DNA of 64,000 nt. It comes from Acidobacteriota bacterium (GTDB taxonomy: Bacteria; Acidobacteriota; Terriglobia; Bryobacterales; Bryobacteraceae). The stretch covers positions 496,001 to 560,000 of the forward strand of contig JAKOTR010000053.1 of assembly GCA_029776225.1 (NCBI GenBank), read 5' to 3'. This document shows positions 36,029-43,441 of the stretch, one piece after another. Both the position numbers and the translations under genes were made by a program. The notes under the pieces were generated by a model. That model had not been told where the DNA came from. It saw only the letters and a program-made list of their open reading frames with translations, and ran no database searches. Positions within the stretch are counted from its first letter, which is position 1; each line of letters starts with the position of its first letter.

Positions 36029-36693
36029 GTGAGCAGCGGCTCGATGGTCTTCATCACCAGAGCCGCCACTTTGCGGTTGCCTTCGGCGTTGGGGTGAATC
36101 CCGTCGCTCTGCATGTACTTGGGGTTGCCTCCGACTCCCTCAAGTAAGAATGGAATCAGCGGGACACCGTGCTTCTTGGCCAGGTCCTTATAGATCTGCT
36201 CGAACTGGCGGATGTAATCCGGCCCGTAGTTCGGCGGCAGGGTCATGCCGGCCAGCACGACTTGCGTGCCCGAGCGCTTGAGCGTCGTGATCAGCTCGTC
36301 GAGGTTGGAGCGCGTCGTGGCGACGGGCAGGCCGCGCAGCCCGTCGTTCCCGCCGAACTCCACAATCACCATCACCGGCTTGAGATCCAAGACCGCGCCG
36401 ACGCGTTCCAGCGCGCCACTGGTCGTATCGCCGCCGACGCCGGCATTCACCACGCGATACCGCAGGCCGCGGCGGTCGAGTTCGCGCTGGAGCAGAAGCG
36501 GATAGTTCGCCTCGGCCGCGGGACCGTGGCCGGCGGTGAGGCTGTCGCCGAACGCCACGATCACCGGGCGGTCGTCGGCCGGCTGAGGGACGGGAGCGAC
36601 GTTTTCGACCTGCTGGGGCTCCCCGGCGTCTTTCGAGCATCCCCAGAGAGCGGCGCACGCGGCCACCAAGGGAAACAGAAGAGCGCGCGTCAC
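36001..36693 (-). CDS. SGNH/GDSL esterase lipoprotein (TesA-like arylesterase)
   Basis: The product has 230 residues. A lipoprotein signal ends in the lipobox ALWGC (lipidated C19), so it is anchored to a periplasmic membrane face. SGNH blocks: I = VAFGDSLTAGHG (nucleophile Ser), II = NAGVGGDTTSGALER, III = EFGGNDGLRG, V = DGIHPNAEG (Asp/His). TesA-like proteins hydrolyse thioesters, aryl esters or lysophospholipids. The gene is convergent with the methyltransferase (28-bp overlap of coding ends) and divergent from the thioesterase at 36720. Confidence 0.88.
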   Translation of the reverse strand: MTRALLFPLVAACAALWGCSKDAGEPQQVENVAPVPQPADDRPVIVAFGDSLTAGHGPAAEANYPLLLQRELDRRGLRYRVVNAGVGGDTTSGALERVGAVLDLKPVMVIVEFGGNDGLRGLPVATTRSNLDELITTLKRSGTQVVLAGMTLPPNYGPDYIRQFEQIYKDLAKKHGVPLIPFLLEGVGGNPKYMQSDGIHPNAEGNRKVAALVMKTIEPLLTHQIPGTSR

Positions 36694-36719
36694 GACCCCA
36701 GTTTACAATGGGTGAACGC

Positions 36720-37124
36720 ATGCATTTCAGTGAAACTACTTTGCGCGTCCGCTATGCCGAAACCGATCAGATGGGAGTGGTTTACTACTCCAACTACCTC
36801 GTCTGGATGGAAGTGGGACGCGTGGATTACTGCAAATCGGTGGGCTTCAGCTACCGCGATATGGAGGAACAGGACGGCGTGATCCTGGCGGTAGCGGAGG
36901 CGCATTGCCGCTACCTGCACCCCGCCCGGTTTGACGACGAGGTGATCGTGAAGACCTGGGTCGAGAAGGCGAGCTCACGGATGGTGCATTTCGGATACGA
37001 GATGCGCCGGGCCTGCGACGGCCGCGTGCTCGCCACCGGCGCAACGAAACACCTGTTCTGCACCCGCGACCTGAAACCCGCGCGCATGCCACAGAAGTAT
37101 CTCGCGCACTTCGGCCTGGCGTAG
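36720..37124 (+). CDS. Acyl-CoA thioesterase, YbgC/FadM-type hot-dog fold
   Basis: The product has 134 residues. The hot-dog signature reads VRYAETDQMGVVYYSNYLVWMEVGR, with the catalytic Asp of the DxxG motif, as in YbgC-type 4-hydroxybenzoyl-CoA thioesterases. A SRMVHFGYEMRRACDGRVLATG strand follows. It hydrolyses short- or medium-chain acyl-CoA in the cytosol. ATG 36720 is chosen; an in-frame ATG at 36708 is possible, but a TACAAT -10-like box overlaps it, which would place transcription start after that codon. The gene is divergent from the TesA-like lipoprotein. Confidence 0.88.
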   Translation: MHFSETTLRVRYAETDQMGVVYYSNYLVWMEVGRVDYCKSVGFSYRDMEEQDGVILAVAEAHCRYLHPARFDDEVIVKTWVEKASSRMVHFGYEMRRACDGRVLATGATKHLFCTRDLKPARMPQKYLAHFGLA

Positions 37125-37130
37125 CGGCCC

Positions 37131-37673
37131 CTAGCGGTAGGATTTGTCGTCGATCCGGCTGAGGTCCACTCCGTCCTCAAACACGCCGAGCGTGACCACG
37201 GCAAAGGTGAACACGGTGGTGCCGGGTTCCAGGTGGCCGCCGAAGGCCTTGTCCGGGTCGGCAAGCGTGATATGGGCGTGGATGCGGCCGTCGATGATAT
37301 ACCCGTTCATGCTTACTATGTCCGCCGGCGCGGTAGGGTCCTTGACCAAGACGTTCTTCGACGGGAAGGTGCGATTGCTGACCGTGTGCACGTGATAGTT
37401 GCGCACCGAACCCGCGCCCGCCAGAATGACGGCGTTGCGGATCTGGTGGCGCTTCACCATGCTTTCGAGGCCGGCAAGCAGGTCGGTCTGATACTTGAAA
37501 CGTAACACCAGAATGCGTTCGAACCGCCCGCTAATGGCGTAAACCTCCGGAATTTCGCTGCTATTCGGCCTGGAATCTCCGGGCGCTGGCTTGGTAATTT
37601 CGGTCCGGGTCTGCTGTGCGGGCGCGAGCGCGGCCAACACAAAAAGGGCGAATACGGCGATGCTGGTTCTCAT
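37131..37673 (-). CDS. Secreted PPC (DUF296)-domain protein
   Basis: The product has about 180 residues. After a signal peptide (MRTSIAVFALFVLAALAPAQ), a single PPC/DUF296 domain spans about residues 50-175. Seen: RFERILVLRFKYQTDLLAGLESMVKRH, AVILAGAGSVRNYHVHTVS, GYIIDGRIHAHITLADPDKAFGGHLEPG and VFTFAVVTLGVFEDG. In this family the His of HAHITL binds metal in crystal structures, and the domain forms trimers. Functions are unknown outside plant AT-hook proteins. Secretion is unusual but is also seen in other Acidobacteria. Start 37673 is preferred to 37685. It is convergent with the thioesterase, 6 bp apart. Confidence 0.82.
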   Translation of the reverse strand: MRTSIAVFALFVLAALAPAQQTRTEITKPAPGDSRPNSSEIPEVYAISGRFERILVLRFKYQTDLLAGLESMVKRHQIRNAVILAGAGSVRNYHVHTVSNRTFPSKNVLVKDPTAPADIVSMNGYIIDGRIHAHITLADPDKAFGGHLEPGTTVFTFAVVTLGVFEDGVDLSRIDDKSYR

Positions 37674-37744
37674 AGGTTTCCTCATCCTACCGCTTTCCCC
37701 GGCCGCCGGTGAACCGGCCGCCCGACGGGTTCAGCCGGCTGGGG

Positions 37745-37833
37745 ATTAGCCCGGAGCCTCTTACTGCCAACCGCACAGTACACCACGTCGAGTTGGTGGT
37801 CTATATACACCACCTAAGCTTGGTGCTTTAGAA
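37745..37833 (+). repeat. Block 1 of a duplicated ~88-bp upstream element with two dyads
   Basis: The 3' 54 bp (37780-37833) equals 37936-37989 except for one base. It holds two 18-bp dyads of form CACCA-N8-TGGTG at 37781-37798 and 37808-37825, separated by GTCTATATA, so their centres are 27 bp apart. The 5' part (TTAGCCCG ... TGCCAACC) is similar in the second block with small gaps. Confidence 0.7.
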
Positions 37834-37904
37834 CGCGATAAACCGGCGCCAGGGCGGCGGGTGCATGTTACAGAAATAACCAGCCTTTTTGTAGACCACG
37901 AAGT

Positions 37905-37989
37905 TAGCCCGCAGCGCCTTATTGCCAACCAGAAGACACCACGTCGAGTTGGTGGTCTATATACACCACCTAAGATTGGTGCTTTAGAA
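37905..37989 (+). repeat. Block 2 of the duplicated element, nearest the receptor gene
   Basis: The dyads are CACCA-N8-TGGTG at 37937-37954 and 37964-37981. The second has AT for CT within the 8-base gap, next to the right half; both half-sites are intact. It lies 28 bp before the -35 box of the receptor promoter. Between the blocks (37834-37904) there is no clear motif. The whole 452-bp gap from the start of the PPC gene to the receptor contains no supported gene. Confidence 0.7.
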
Positions 37990-38017
37990 GGCCAAACCTA
38001 TTTAAGTCGAAATACTC

Positions 38018-38046
38018 TTGATTTCACCTTTAACTCGGGATAGCAT
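38018..38046 (+). promoter_or_regulatory. Promoter of the intact TonB-dependent receptor
   Basis: TTGATT (38018-38023), a 17-bp spacer, TAGCAT (38041-38046). The -35 and spacing equal those of the broken receptor's promoter, though the -10 is weaker. Start near 38053 gives a leader of about 85 nt. Confidence 0.55.
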
Positions 38047-38069
38047 TAACCAGATCGTGAGGTGAGTGC

Positions 38070-38089
38070 CGGGAGGATTTCTCCTCCCG
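38070..38089 (+). promoter_or_regulatory. Perfect 8-bp hairpin in the receptor leader
   Basis: CGGGAGGA (38070-38077) pairs with TCCTCCCG (38082-38089) across a TTTC loop. The left arm looks like a Shine-Dalgarno sequence but is about 60 nt from the ATG; the real site is AAAGGAG at 38126-38132. It could stabilise the mRNA or hide a decoy ribosome site. Confidence 0.45.
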
Positions 38090-38137
38090 AAGGCGGGGTA
38101 ATCTCGCCGTCGTTACTAAATTCGAAAGGAGCAGTGA

Positions 38138-41100
38138 ATGCATTCAATCGTTCACAGAGTGCTTACTTGCGTGATGCTCTGTTTCCTTGTTGCACTGCCC
38201 GCTTTGGGCCAACTCGACACCGGGACGATCACCGGCCGTGTGGTGGATCCAACCGGCGCCGTAGTTGTCGGTGCGCAAGTTACGGTGACGCACACCGGAA
38301 CTAACTTCGAAAACGTAACTCAAACGAACAGCGAGGGACTCTACCGCGTGCAGGCGTTGCGGCCGGGTCCGTATCGCGTGACAGTTCAGGCAGCGGGTTT
38401 CAAGACGCAAGTCCGCGAGGGCTTTGAACTGAGAGTCAACGACACACTCGCAGTCGATTTGGTGCTCGAAGTGGGCTCCACAAGCGAGTCGATTCTGGTG
38501 ACCGACACCTTGCCTCTGTTGCAGACGGAAACCTCGACCGCGGGCCAGGTGTTGGAAGGGCAGGTATTCTACTCTCTGCCTATCTTCCAGCGTCAGCTAA
38601 GAACCGTGCTCTATTTCCTGCCCGGCATGACGCAGGGAAACACGGCCTGGCCGGGCCAACTGAATGCCTTTCATATAAACGGACTGGCGGGCACGCAGAT
38701 TGGATTTTTCGAGGACGGCGTGCTGGCGACGAACATGTATGACGGCAACGCCGTGAACACCGTGATGGCCGGCGTCGAGGAGGCAAACGTGCTGACCTCC
38801 GCGCTGCCCGCCGAGTACGGGCACACGCCTGGAGGAGCCATTACGATCGTCAAAAAAACGGGAACCAATGAACTGCACTTCCTCGCCCAGGAGATGATAC
38901 TTACCCGCCGGATGTTTCCGCGGGGCTTTTTCGAACTGGAGACGCTGACGACGCCGCGGCCCGGCTATCCGAACGGTCTCCCGTATCTCTATCAGACTCC
39001 CGACGGCATCATTTCCGGCCCGGTCTGGATCCCCAAGCTCTATAACGGCAAGAACAAGACCTTCTTTACGTTCTCGTTCCAGATCCCGTTCTCTAACGAA
39101 AGCAAGTACGGGCAATATTCCGTACCGACTCCCGAGATGTTGGAGGGCGATGTTTCCTTGAACGGCAGAGGCCAGCCGATCTTTGATCCGATGACGACGC
39201 GGCAAGACGCAGACGGCAACTGGCTGCGCGATCCGATTCCGAACAATATCGTCCCCAAGTCCCGCTGGAGCAACGTTGCCAAAGCCATCATCGCGCACGA
39301 TCCATGGACGCCGCCAAACAAGGAAGGCGACGTGTCGCCATCGACTGTGGCGAACAATATCCAAGGGAACCAGGCGCTGAAGTTGTGGTGGCCCAGTTAT
39401 TCGTTCCGCGTCGACCATCAGTTCACTCCCAACGTCAAGGCATACATCACCATGACGTGGAACAATTTCTACGTGAAGAACGCCAACGCCGCTATCGATT
39501 ACGCCCCCTATGATTGGAACAAGGTGTTCACCCCCCAGATTCAGTACACCCCGTCCATAGGTCTTTCCTGGGTGATCAGTCCCACACTGATCAGCGAGAC
39601 GCGGATCGGGATGTACCGGCAAACGAGGAACACGCAGTCTCCGTATCAGCAGGCCATAACGGACACGCTGGTGAACGAGGCTAAGGTCCCCGGCATTCCT
39701 TCGGACTGGTACGTGGAAAGGCTGAATGTCGGCGTGGGCAGCAACCTTGGAGGCGATCCGGCGAGCGTTGCCACGCGCGGAAACCGGAGCATCAAGCAGG
39801 ATATTACGAAGATCTCGGGAAGGCATGCGTTCAAGTTCGGCTATGACTACCTGTTTATGGAAGAATTGAGCCGGAATATCGGCGTTCCGCGGCTTAGGAT
39901 TAACTGGGCCGGTACGCATGGCCTCAACCCCAACGGGACCAGCATACCGGGCACCGGCATCAACTGGGCGGCGTTCCTGCTCGGCGGCGTGAGCGATGTG
40001 AGGGTTACTGTCCAGGGGCCGACCTGGCTGCCCAGGACGCACATCCACAGTTTCTATTTCCAGGATGACTGGAAAATCCACCCAACGCTTACGCTCAACC
40101 TCGGAATCCGGTACAGCACCGAAAGCCCGTTGACCACCAAGAACAACGCAATCAGCGTTTGGGATCCGTACGCGAAGGACGACGTGGCGGGCAGCTACCC
40201 CTATTGCCCCCCGACGGGCTGCATGGGCATGTGGACGCACCCGAAAGGCGCCTGGTATAACCGGGACCACGACAACTACCAGCCGCGAGTCGGCCTGGCG
40301 TGGCATCCCTGGGAGAAATTGGTGGTTCGAACCGGTTTCGGGCTGACCACGCAAGACATGGGTCTGACCTGGTACACCAGCCGGGACGAGTACGATCTTC
40401 AATTCACGCAGGCCGCTCCCCTTGGTGATTTGAGGCCGATCTTCCACATTGACCAGGGTCTGCCACCCATCACCTGGCCGGCTCTCCGTCCCGATGGCAC
40501 GGTCCCGTTCTACGGAACGAACCTGAATTCCCGCAGTGCCGTCATCGTGCCGAAGAACATAGAAAACCCATACACGATGAACTGGAATTTCGGCATCCAG
40601 TATCAGCTCGCCAGGAACTACATGGTTGACGTCACCTATTCGGGCAGCTCCGGTGTGGGTCTCATTGGGAACAGCCAGTGGAACTCCCGTCCCTGGGGCA
40701 TCATTCCCAATCCCAACGGTGACGGCTTCATGGATCTGAACGATCCCGCCAATGCCGAGTACCGTCGGGTGTGGGTCGGCAGAAGCGATCTGCAGGCCCA
40801 GGCTCGCCCGTGGCCGAACTGGGGCTCGGTGAACTACCGTTCCAACTTCGGTCACTCGGTCTATCACGGCGGCACCGTCAAGCTCGAAAAGCGTTACTCA
40901 CACGGCATCAGCGTGATAACGTTCTACACTTTCTCGAAGTCCATCGACGGCAACGCAGGCAACCCCTATCTCGACTGGAGGCTCCTGCGGGGACGCAGCG
41001 ATCACGACTCCACACACCGGTACGTCGGCACCTTGCACTGGGAGCTCCCGTTCGGCAAGGGCCGCGCCTTCCTGAACCGCGGCGGAATCGTGAACCTGCT

Positions 41101-41683
41101 GGCCGGCGGCTACAACCTGACCTGGAACTACCAGATCTGGAGTTCCAACCCTCAGGGCCTGAACATCAGCAACTATCCCACCCAGGCGGACCAGTATCCC
41201 GATTGGATGCCCCGCTATGGAAACAACGTGATTCTGCTCCGGCGCCCGCAACTCAGGGACAACTGGAAGGACATCGGCGGCGACCGCTACACCCAGTCCA
41301 ATCAGAACCCAATCCTCGATTGCGGCGATTTCATCCCGGGCTGGGGCAACTCGTGCATGACGTATGCCGGGTCTTTCGAGCGCGGCAACCTCGGCAGAAA
41401 CGTCTACACCAAGCAACGCCTGATTGCCGCCAACATATCGCTCAGCAAGGACATTCCGCTTAAGGAAAAGCTGACGCTGCAACTCCGGTTCGACTACCAG
41501 AACCCCTTCAAGTGGTTCAACTGGACCGGCCTGACGACCAACCTCGACATGAGGAACTACAAGGAAATAGCACCAGGCAGGTACGCTTCCACGTTGTTCG
41601 GCAAAGTCGGAACGGGCGAGCAGGACATTTCGTTGAACGGCGGACACCCGCTCATGTGGGCGTTCGTCGCTCTGAAATGGTAA
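38138..41683 (+). CDS. TonB-dependent receptor, Oar-like, intact
   Basis: The product has 1181 residues. The signal peptide (MHSIVHRVLTCVMLCFLVALPALGQ) precedes a carboxypeptidase-regulatory domain (residues ~28-112: TITGRVVDPTGAVVVGAQVTV, LYRVQALRPGPYRVTV). The plug lies at about 115-240 (SLPIFQRQLRTVLYFLPGM, LPAEYGHTPGGAITIVKKTG), followed by a long barrel ending AFVALKW with a terminal aromatic residue. The FYFQDDWKIHPTLTLNLGIRY motif is intact. It is an outer-membrane channel driven by TonB, probably for oligosaccharides or siderophores; no SusD-like partner is near. AAAGGAG precedes ATG 38138. The gene has its own promoter, the duplicated dyad blocks upstream, and a strong terminator. 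Ligand unknown. Confidence 0.92.
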   Translation: MHSIVHRVLTCVMLCFLVALPALGQLDTGTITGRVVDPTGAVVVGAQVTVTHTGTNFENVTQTNSEGLYRVQALRPGPYRVTVQAAGFKTQVREGFELRVNDTLAVDLVLEVGSTSESILVTDTLPLLQTETSTAGQVLEGQVFYSLPIFQRQLRTVLYFLPGMTQGNTAWPGQLNAFHINGLAGTQIGFFEDGVLATNMYDGNAVNTVMAGVEEANVLTSALPAEYGHTPGGAITIVKKTGTNELHFLAQEMILTRRMFPRGFFELETLTTPRPGYPNGLPYLYQTPDGIISGPVWIPKLYNGKNKTFFTFSFQIPFSNESKYGQYSVPTPEMLEGDVSLNGRGQPIFDPMTTRQDADGNWLRDPIPNNIVPKSRWSNVAKAIIAHDPWTPPNKEGDVSPSTVANNIQGNQALKLWWPSYSFRVDHQFTPNVKAYITMTWNNFYVKNANAAIDYAPYDWNKVFTPQIQYTPSIGLSWVISPTLISETRIGMYRQTRNTQSPYQQAITDTLVNEAKVPGIPSDWYVERLNVGVGSNLGGDPASVATRGNRSIKQDITKISGRHAFKFGYDYLFMEELSRNIGVPRLRINWAGTHGLNPNGTSIPGTGINWAAFLLGGVSDVRVTVQGPTWLPRTHIHSFYFQDDWKIHPTLTLNLGIRYSTESPLTTKNNAISVWDPYAKDDVAGSYPYCPPTGCMGMWTHPKGAWYNRDHDNYQPRVGLAWHPWEKLVVRTGFGLTTQDMGLTWYTSRDEYDLQFTQAAPLGDLRPIFHIDQGLPPITWPALRPDGTVPFYGTNLNSRSAVIVPKNIENPYTMNWNFGIQYQLARNYMVDVTYSGSSGVGLIGNSQWNSRPWGIIPNPNGDGFMDLNDPANAEYRRVWVGRSDLQAQARPWPNWGSVNYRSNFGHSVYHGGTVKLEKRYSHGISVITFYTFSKSIDGNAGNPYLDWRLLRGRSDHDSTHRYVGTLHWELPFGKGRAFLNRGGIVNLLAGGYNLTWNYQIWSSNPQGLNISNYPTQADQYPDWMPRYGNNVILLRRPQLRDNWKDIGGDRYTQSNQNPILDCGDFIPGWGNSCMTYAGSFERGNLGRNVYTKQRLIAANISLSKDIPLKEKLTLQLRFDYQNPFKWFNWTGLTTNLDMRNYKEIAPGRYASTLFGKVGTGEQDISLNGGHPLMWAFVALKW

Positions 41684-41700
41684 ACGCCCAGGTGACCTGA

Positions 41701-42306
41701 TTACCCCCGTACGGGCGGCGCTTGCGTAATTGCAGGCGCCGCCCGTTTTTTATTCTTAAGGCCGTACCGCCCGCGGCCACGGACCGGAACTACCGGGATC
41801 CCGAGCATCCGCCAGCTCACGGCGCCCCGGTTGCCTCCGTGCCTCGGATCACCGTAATAGCCCTGCATGGTGTGCTTGATCATCATGCCGAAAAACTGGG
41901 CGGCGAGTTCCGGGTCCCAGATTTCGGGTGGGGTTTCATTCCGCTCCATCGCCAGGAGCACTTCGTCCTGCTGCTCGGGAGCAAGCTGGGAGAACCTTTT
42001 CTGAAAACGCCAAACGCTGAGTTCGTTGACTGCGATCAAGCCGTGGCGGTAGATCTTGCAGAGGCGCCGGAACGGGCCGCATAACTGCAAGTCTACGTAG
42101 TTCACGACTCCCGCCGCCGCTGCCCCGGGATACTCGTCGGTGGGAATGATGCGCGCGCAGATCGCGATCACCGTCTCCGCCTCGTCCGGTCTGAAGAACC
42201 GCCAGGCGTCACGGCTTCGCCCGCACGATGCAGCGGTCCCACAGACCACCGCCGATGCCGCAATTCCGAGAAACTTGCGCCTCAGTGGATCCCCGGGCCC
42301 GTGCAT
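41701..42306 (-). CDS. Orphan gluconate 2-dehydrogenase subunit 3-like protein
   Basis: The product has 201 residues. ATG 42306 is used because AGGA lies nine bases upstream; an ATG at 42333 would extend into the tandem repeat. The N-terminus DPLRRKFLGIAASAVVCGTAASC is a Tat-type (RR) leader with a possible lipobox Cys. The subunit-3 signature of flavoprotein gluconate/sorbitol dehydrogenases follows: AICARIIPTDEYPGAAAAGVVNYVDLQL and FRRLCKIYRHGL. The subunit is a secreted chaperone or scaffold for a large GMC-type FAD subunit, but no such gene is in the window. The last 15 codons overlap the receptor terminator. Confidence 0.8.
   Translation of the reverse strand: MHGPGDPLRRKFLGIAASAVVCGTAASCGRSRDAWRFFRPDEAETVIAICARIIPTDEYPGAAAAGVVNYVDLQLCGPFRRLCKIYRHGLIAVNELSVWRFQKRFSQLAPEQQDEVLLAMERNETPPEIWDPELAAQFFGMMIKHTMQGYYGDPRHGGNRGAVSWRMLGIPVVPVRGRGRYGLKNKKRAAPAITQAPPVRG
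41711..41751 (+). terminator. Intrinsic terminator of the receptor gene
   Basis: ACGGGCGGCGC (41711-41721) pairs perfectly with GCGCCGCCCGT (41736-41746) around a 14-base loop, followed by a T-run (41746-41751). Textbook Rho-independent signal 28 bp past the receptor stop. It also lies inside the 3' coding end of the convergent gene at 41701-42306. Confidence 0.93.
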
Positions 42307-42323
42307 CCCAGATATCCTACCCC

Positions 42324-42489
42324 GAATGCGCAAGCGTGGGGTTTTCCATACACGATGGCGTGGCGGCCAGCCGCCTGTGGCCGGATGTGCTCAAGGGGAA
42401 TGCGCAAACGTGGGATTTTTCAATACACGACGGCGCTGCGGTCATTCGCCTGCGGATGGACGCACTCAAGGAAAATGCGCAAACGTGGA
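42324..42489. repeat. Tandem repeat with 74-bp period, 2.2 copies
   Basis: Copies start at 42324, 42398 and (partial) 42472. Shared core: AATGCGCAA-R-CGTGG, then TTTTTC-like and ATACACGA segments, with CTCAAGG closing each unit; the centre diverges. The period is not a multiple of three and the unit carries stops, so it is not coding. It lies between the lipid A acyltransferase stop and the gluconate dehydrogenase subunit start on the minus strand and fills almost the whole gap 42307-42492. Confidence 0.8.
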
Positions 42490-42492
42490 AAC

Positions 42493-43392
42493 TCAATAAA
42501 CCGGCGCGGCGCCGGGCGGGCGGGTTTTCCAGCGCCGGTGAATCCAGAGCCACTGGTCCGGGTACTCGCGAATCACCGCTTCGAGTTGCGCGTGCAGGCG
42601 GCGCGTGTCCTCTTCCACGCAGCCGGTCATCTCCACCGGAGGGTAGAAGCGCAGCACGTAACGCCGCTCGTTTTCCGACCACAGCGCGAAGCCCGGAATC
42701 ACTGTGGCCCCGCTCCGCGCGGCGAGGCGGGCAAAGCCGGTTCCCGCGCAGGCGGGCACGCCGAAGAAATCGACAAACACTCCTTCCGCGGGACTCGCGT
42801 TCTGATCGATCAGGATCCCCACCGCCTCGTTGGCGGCCAGCGCCTTGAGAATGGAGCGCGCAAAGTTCTTTTTCTCGATCACCCGGTTGCCGGAGAGCGT
42901 GCGGCGGGCGGCGATCAGGCGGTCGATGAGCGGATTATCGAGAGGCCGCACGACCACGTGCATGGGGGCGGTCATCAGCGCGTGCGCGAAGGCGCTCAAT
43001 TCCCAATTGCCGAGGTGCGCCGTGGCGAACAGCACTCCGCGGCCCCGCTTGAGCGCGCATTCGAAGTGCTCGAAGCCTTCGTAGCGGATCCACTGGCCAA
43101 TATTGGCGCGGTTGATTTTCGGGAAACGGGCGAGCGCGAAGATGACCCGCGCGATGGAACGGAAAACGCCGTCCACGATGCGGCGGTGTTCGGCTTCGCT
43201 TTTTTCGGGCATGGCGAGCGCCAGGTTCCGCATCGCCACACGGCGCAGCCGCGGCACGGCGCGATCGAGCGCCGCAGCACACAGCCGGGAGACGGCTTCC
43301 GCCAGCGGCCGCGGCGCGTGCTCCATCGTCTTGAGGGCGCCGGCGGCAAGCGCGTATTCCACGATGTTACGAACCGCCGAGCGCTGCTTCAC
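42493..43392 (-). CDS. Lipid A biosynthesis acyltransferase, LpxL/HtrB-like
   Basis: The product has 299 residues. The LPLAT core is present: HLGNWE (H-x4-E catalytic motif, about residues 125-130), PLDNPLIDRLI, GILIDQNASPAEGVFVDFFGVPA and YPDQWLWIHRRWKTRP. There is a hydrophobic stretch but no strong N-terminal membrane segment. LpxL-type enzymes add a secondary lauroyl or myristoyl chain to Kdo2-lipid A on the inner face of the inner membrane, so the cell makes LPS. The stop is 4 bp from the 74-bp repeat. Upstream, 49 bp away, is mnmA on the same strand. Confidence 0.88.
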   Translation of the reverse strand: MKQRSAVRNIVEYALAAGALKTMEHAPRPLAEAVSRLCAAALDRAVPRLRRVAMRNLALAMPEKSEAEHRRIVDGVFRSIARVIFALARFPKINRANIGQWIRYEGFEHFECALKRGRGVLFATAHLGNWELSAFAHALMTAPMHVVVRPLDNPLIDRLIAARRTLSGNRVIEKKNFARSILKALAANEAVGILIDQNASPAEGVFVDFFGVPACAGTGFARLAARSGATVIPGFALWSENERRYVLRFYPPVEMTGCVEEDTRRLHAQLEAVIREYPDQWLWIHRRWKTRPPGAAPVY

Positions 43393-43441
43393 CGGATATG
43401 CTTTCCCTTTCGGACAGGCCGGAAGCCTGCTTCACATTCCA

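Noticed and set aside
37861-38043. A 60-codon frame overlapping the repeat blocks
   Set aside because: The frame reads through the dyad repeats, has no ribosome-binding site, and its predicted peptide has no pattern.
38597-40867. A 756-codon minus-strand frame opposite the intact receptor
   Set aside because: Antisense to a complete receptor with promoter and terminator; composition typical of a GC-driven shadow.
42324-42489. Possible CRISPR array at the tandem repeat
   Set aside because: The units are contiguous without unique spacers of constant length, only 2.2 copies, and no cas genes are present.
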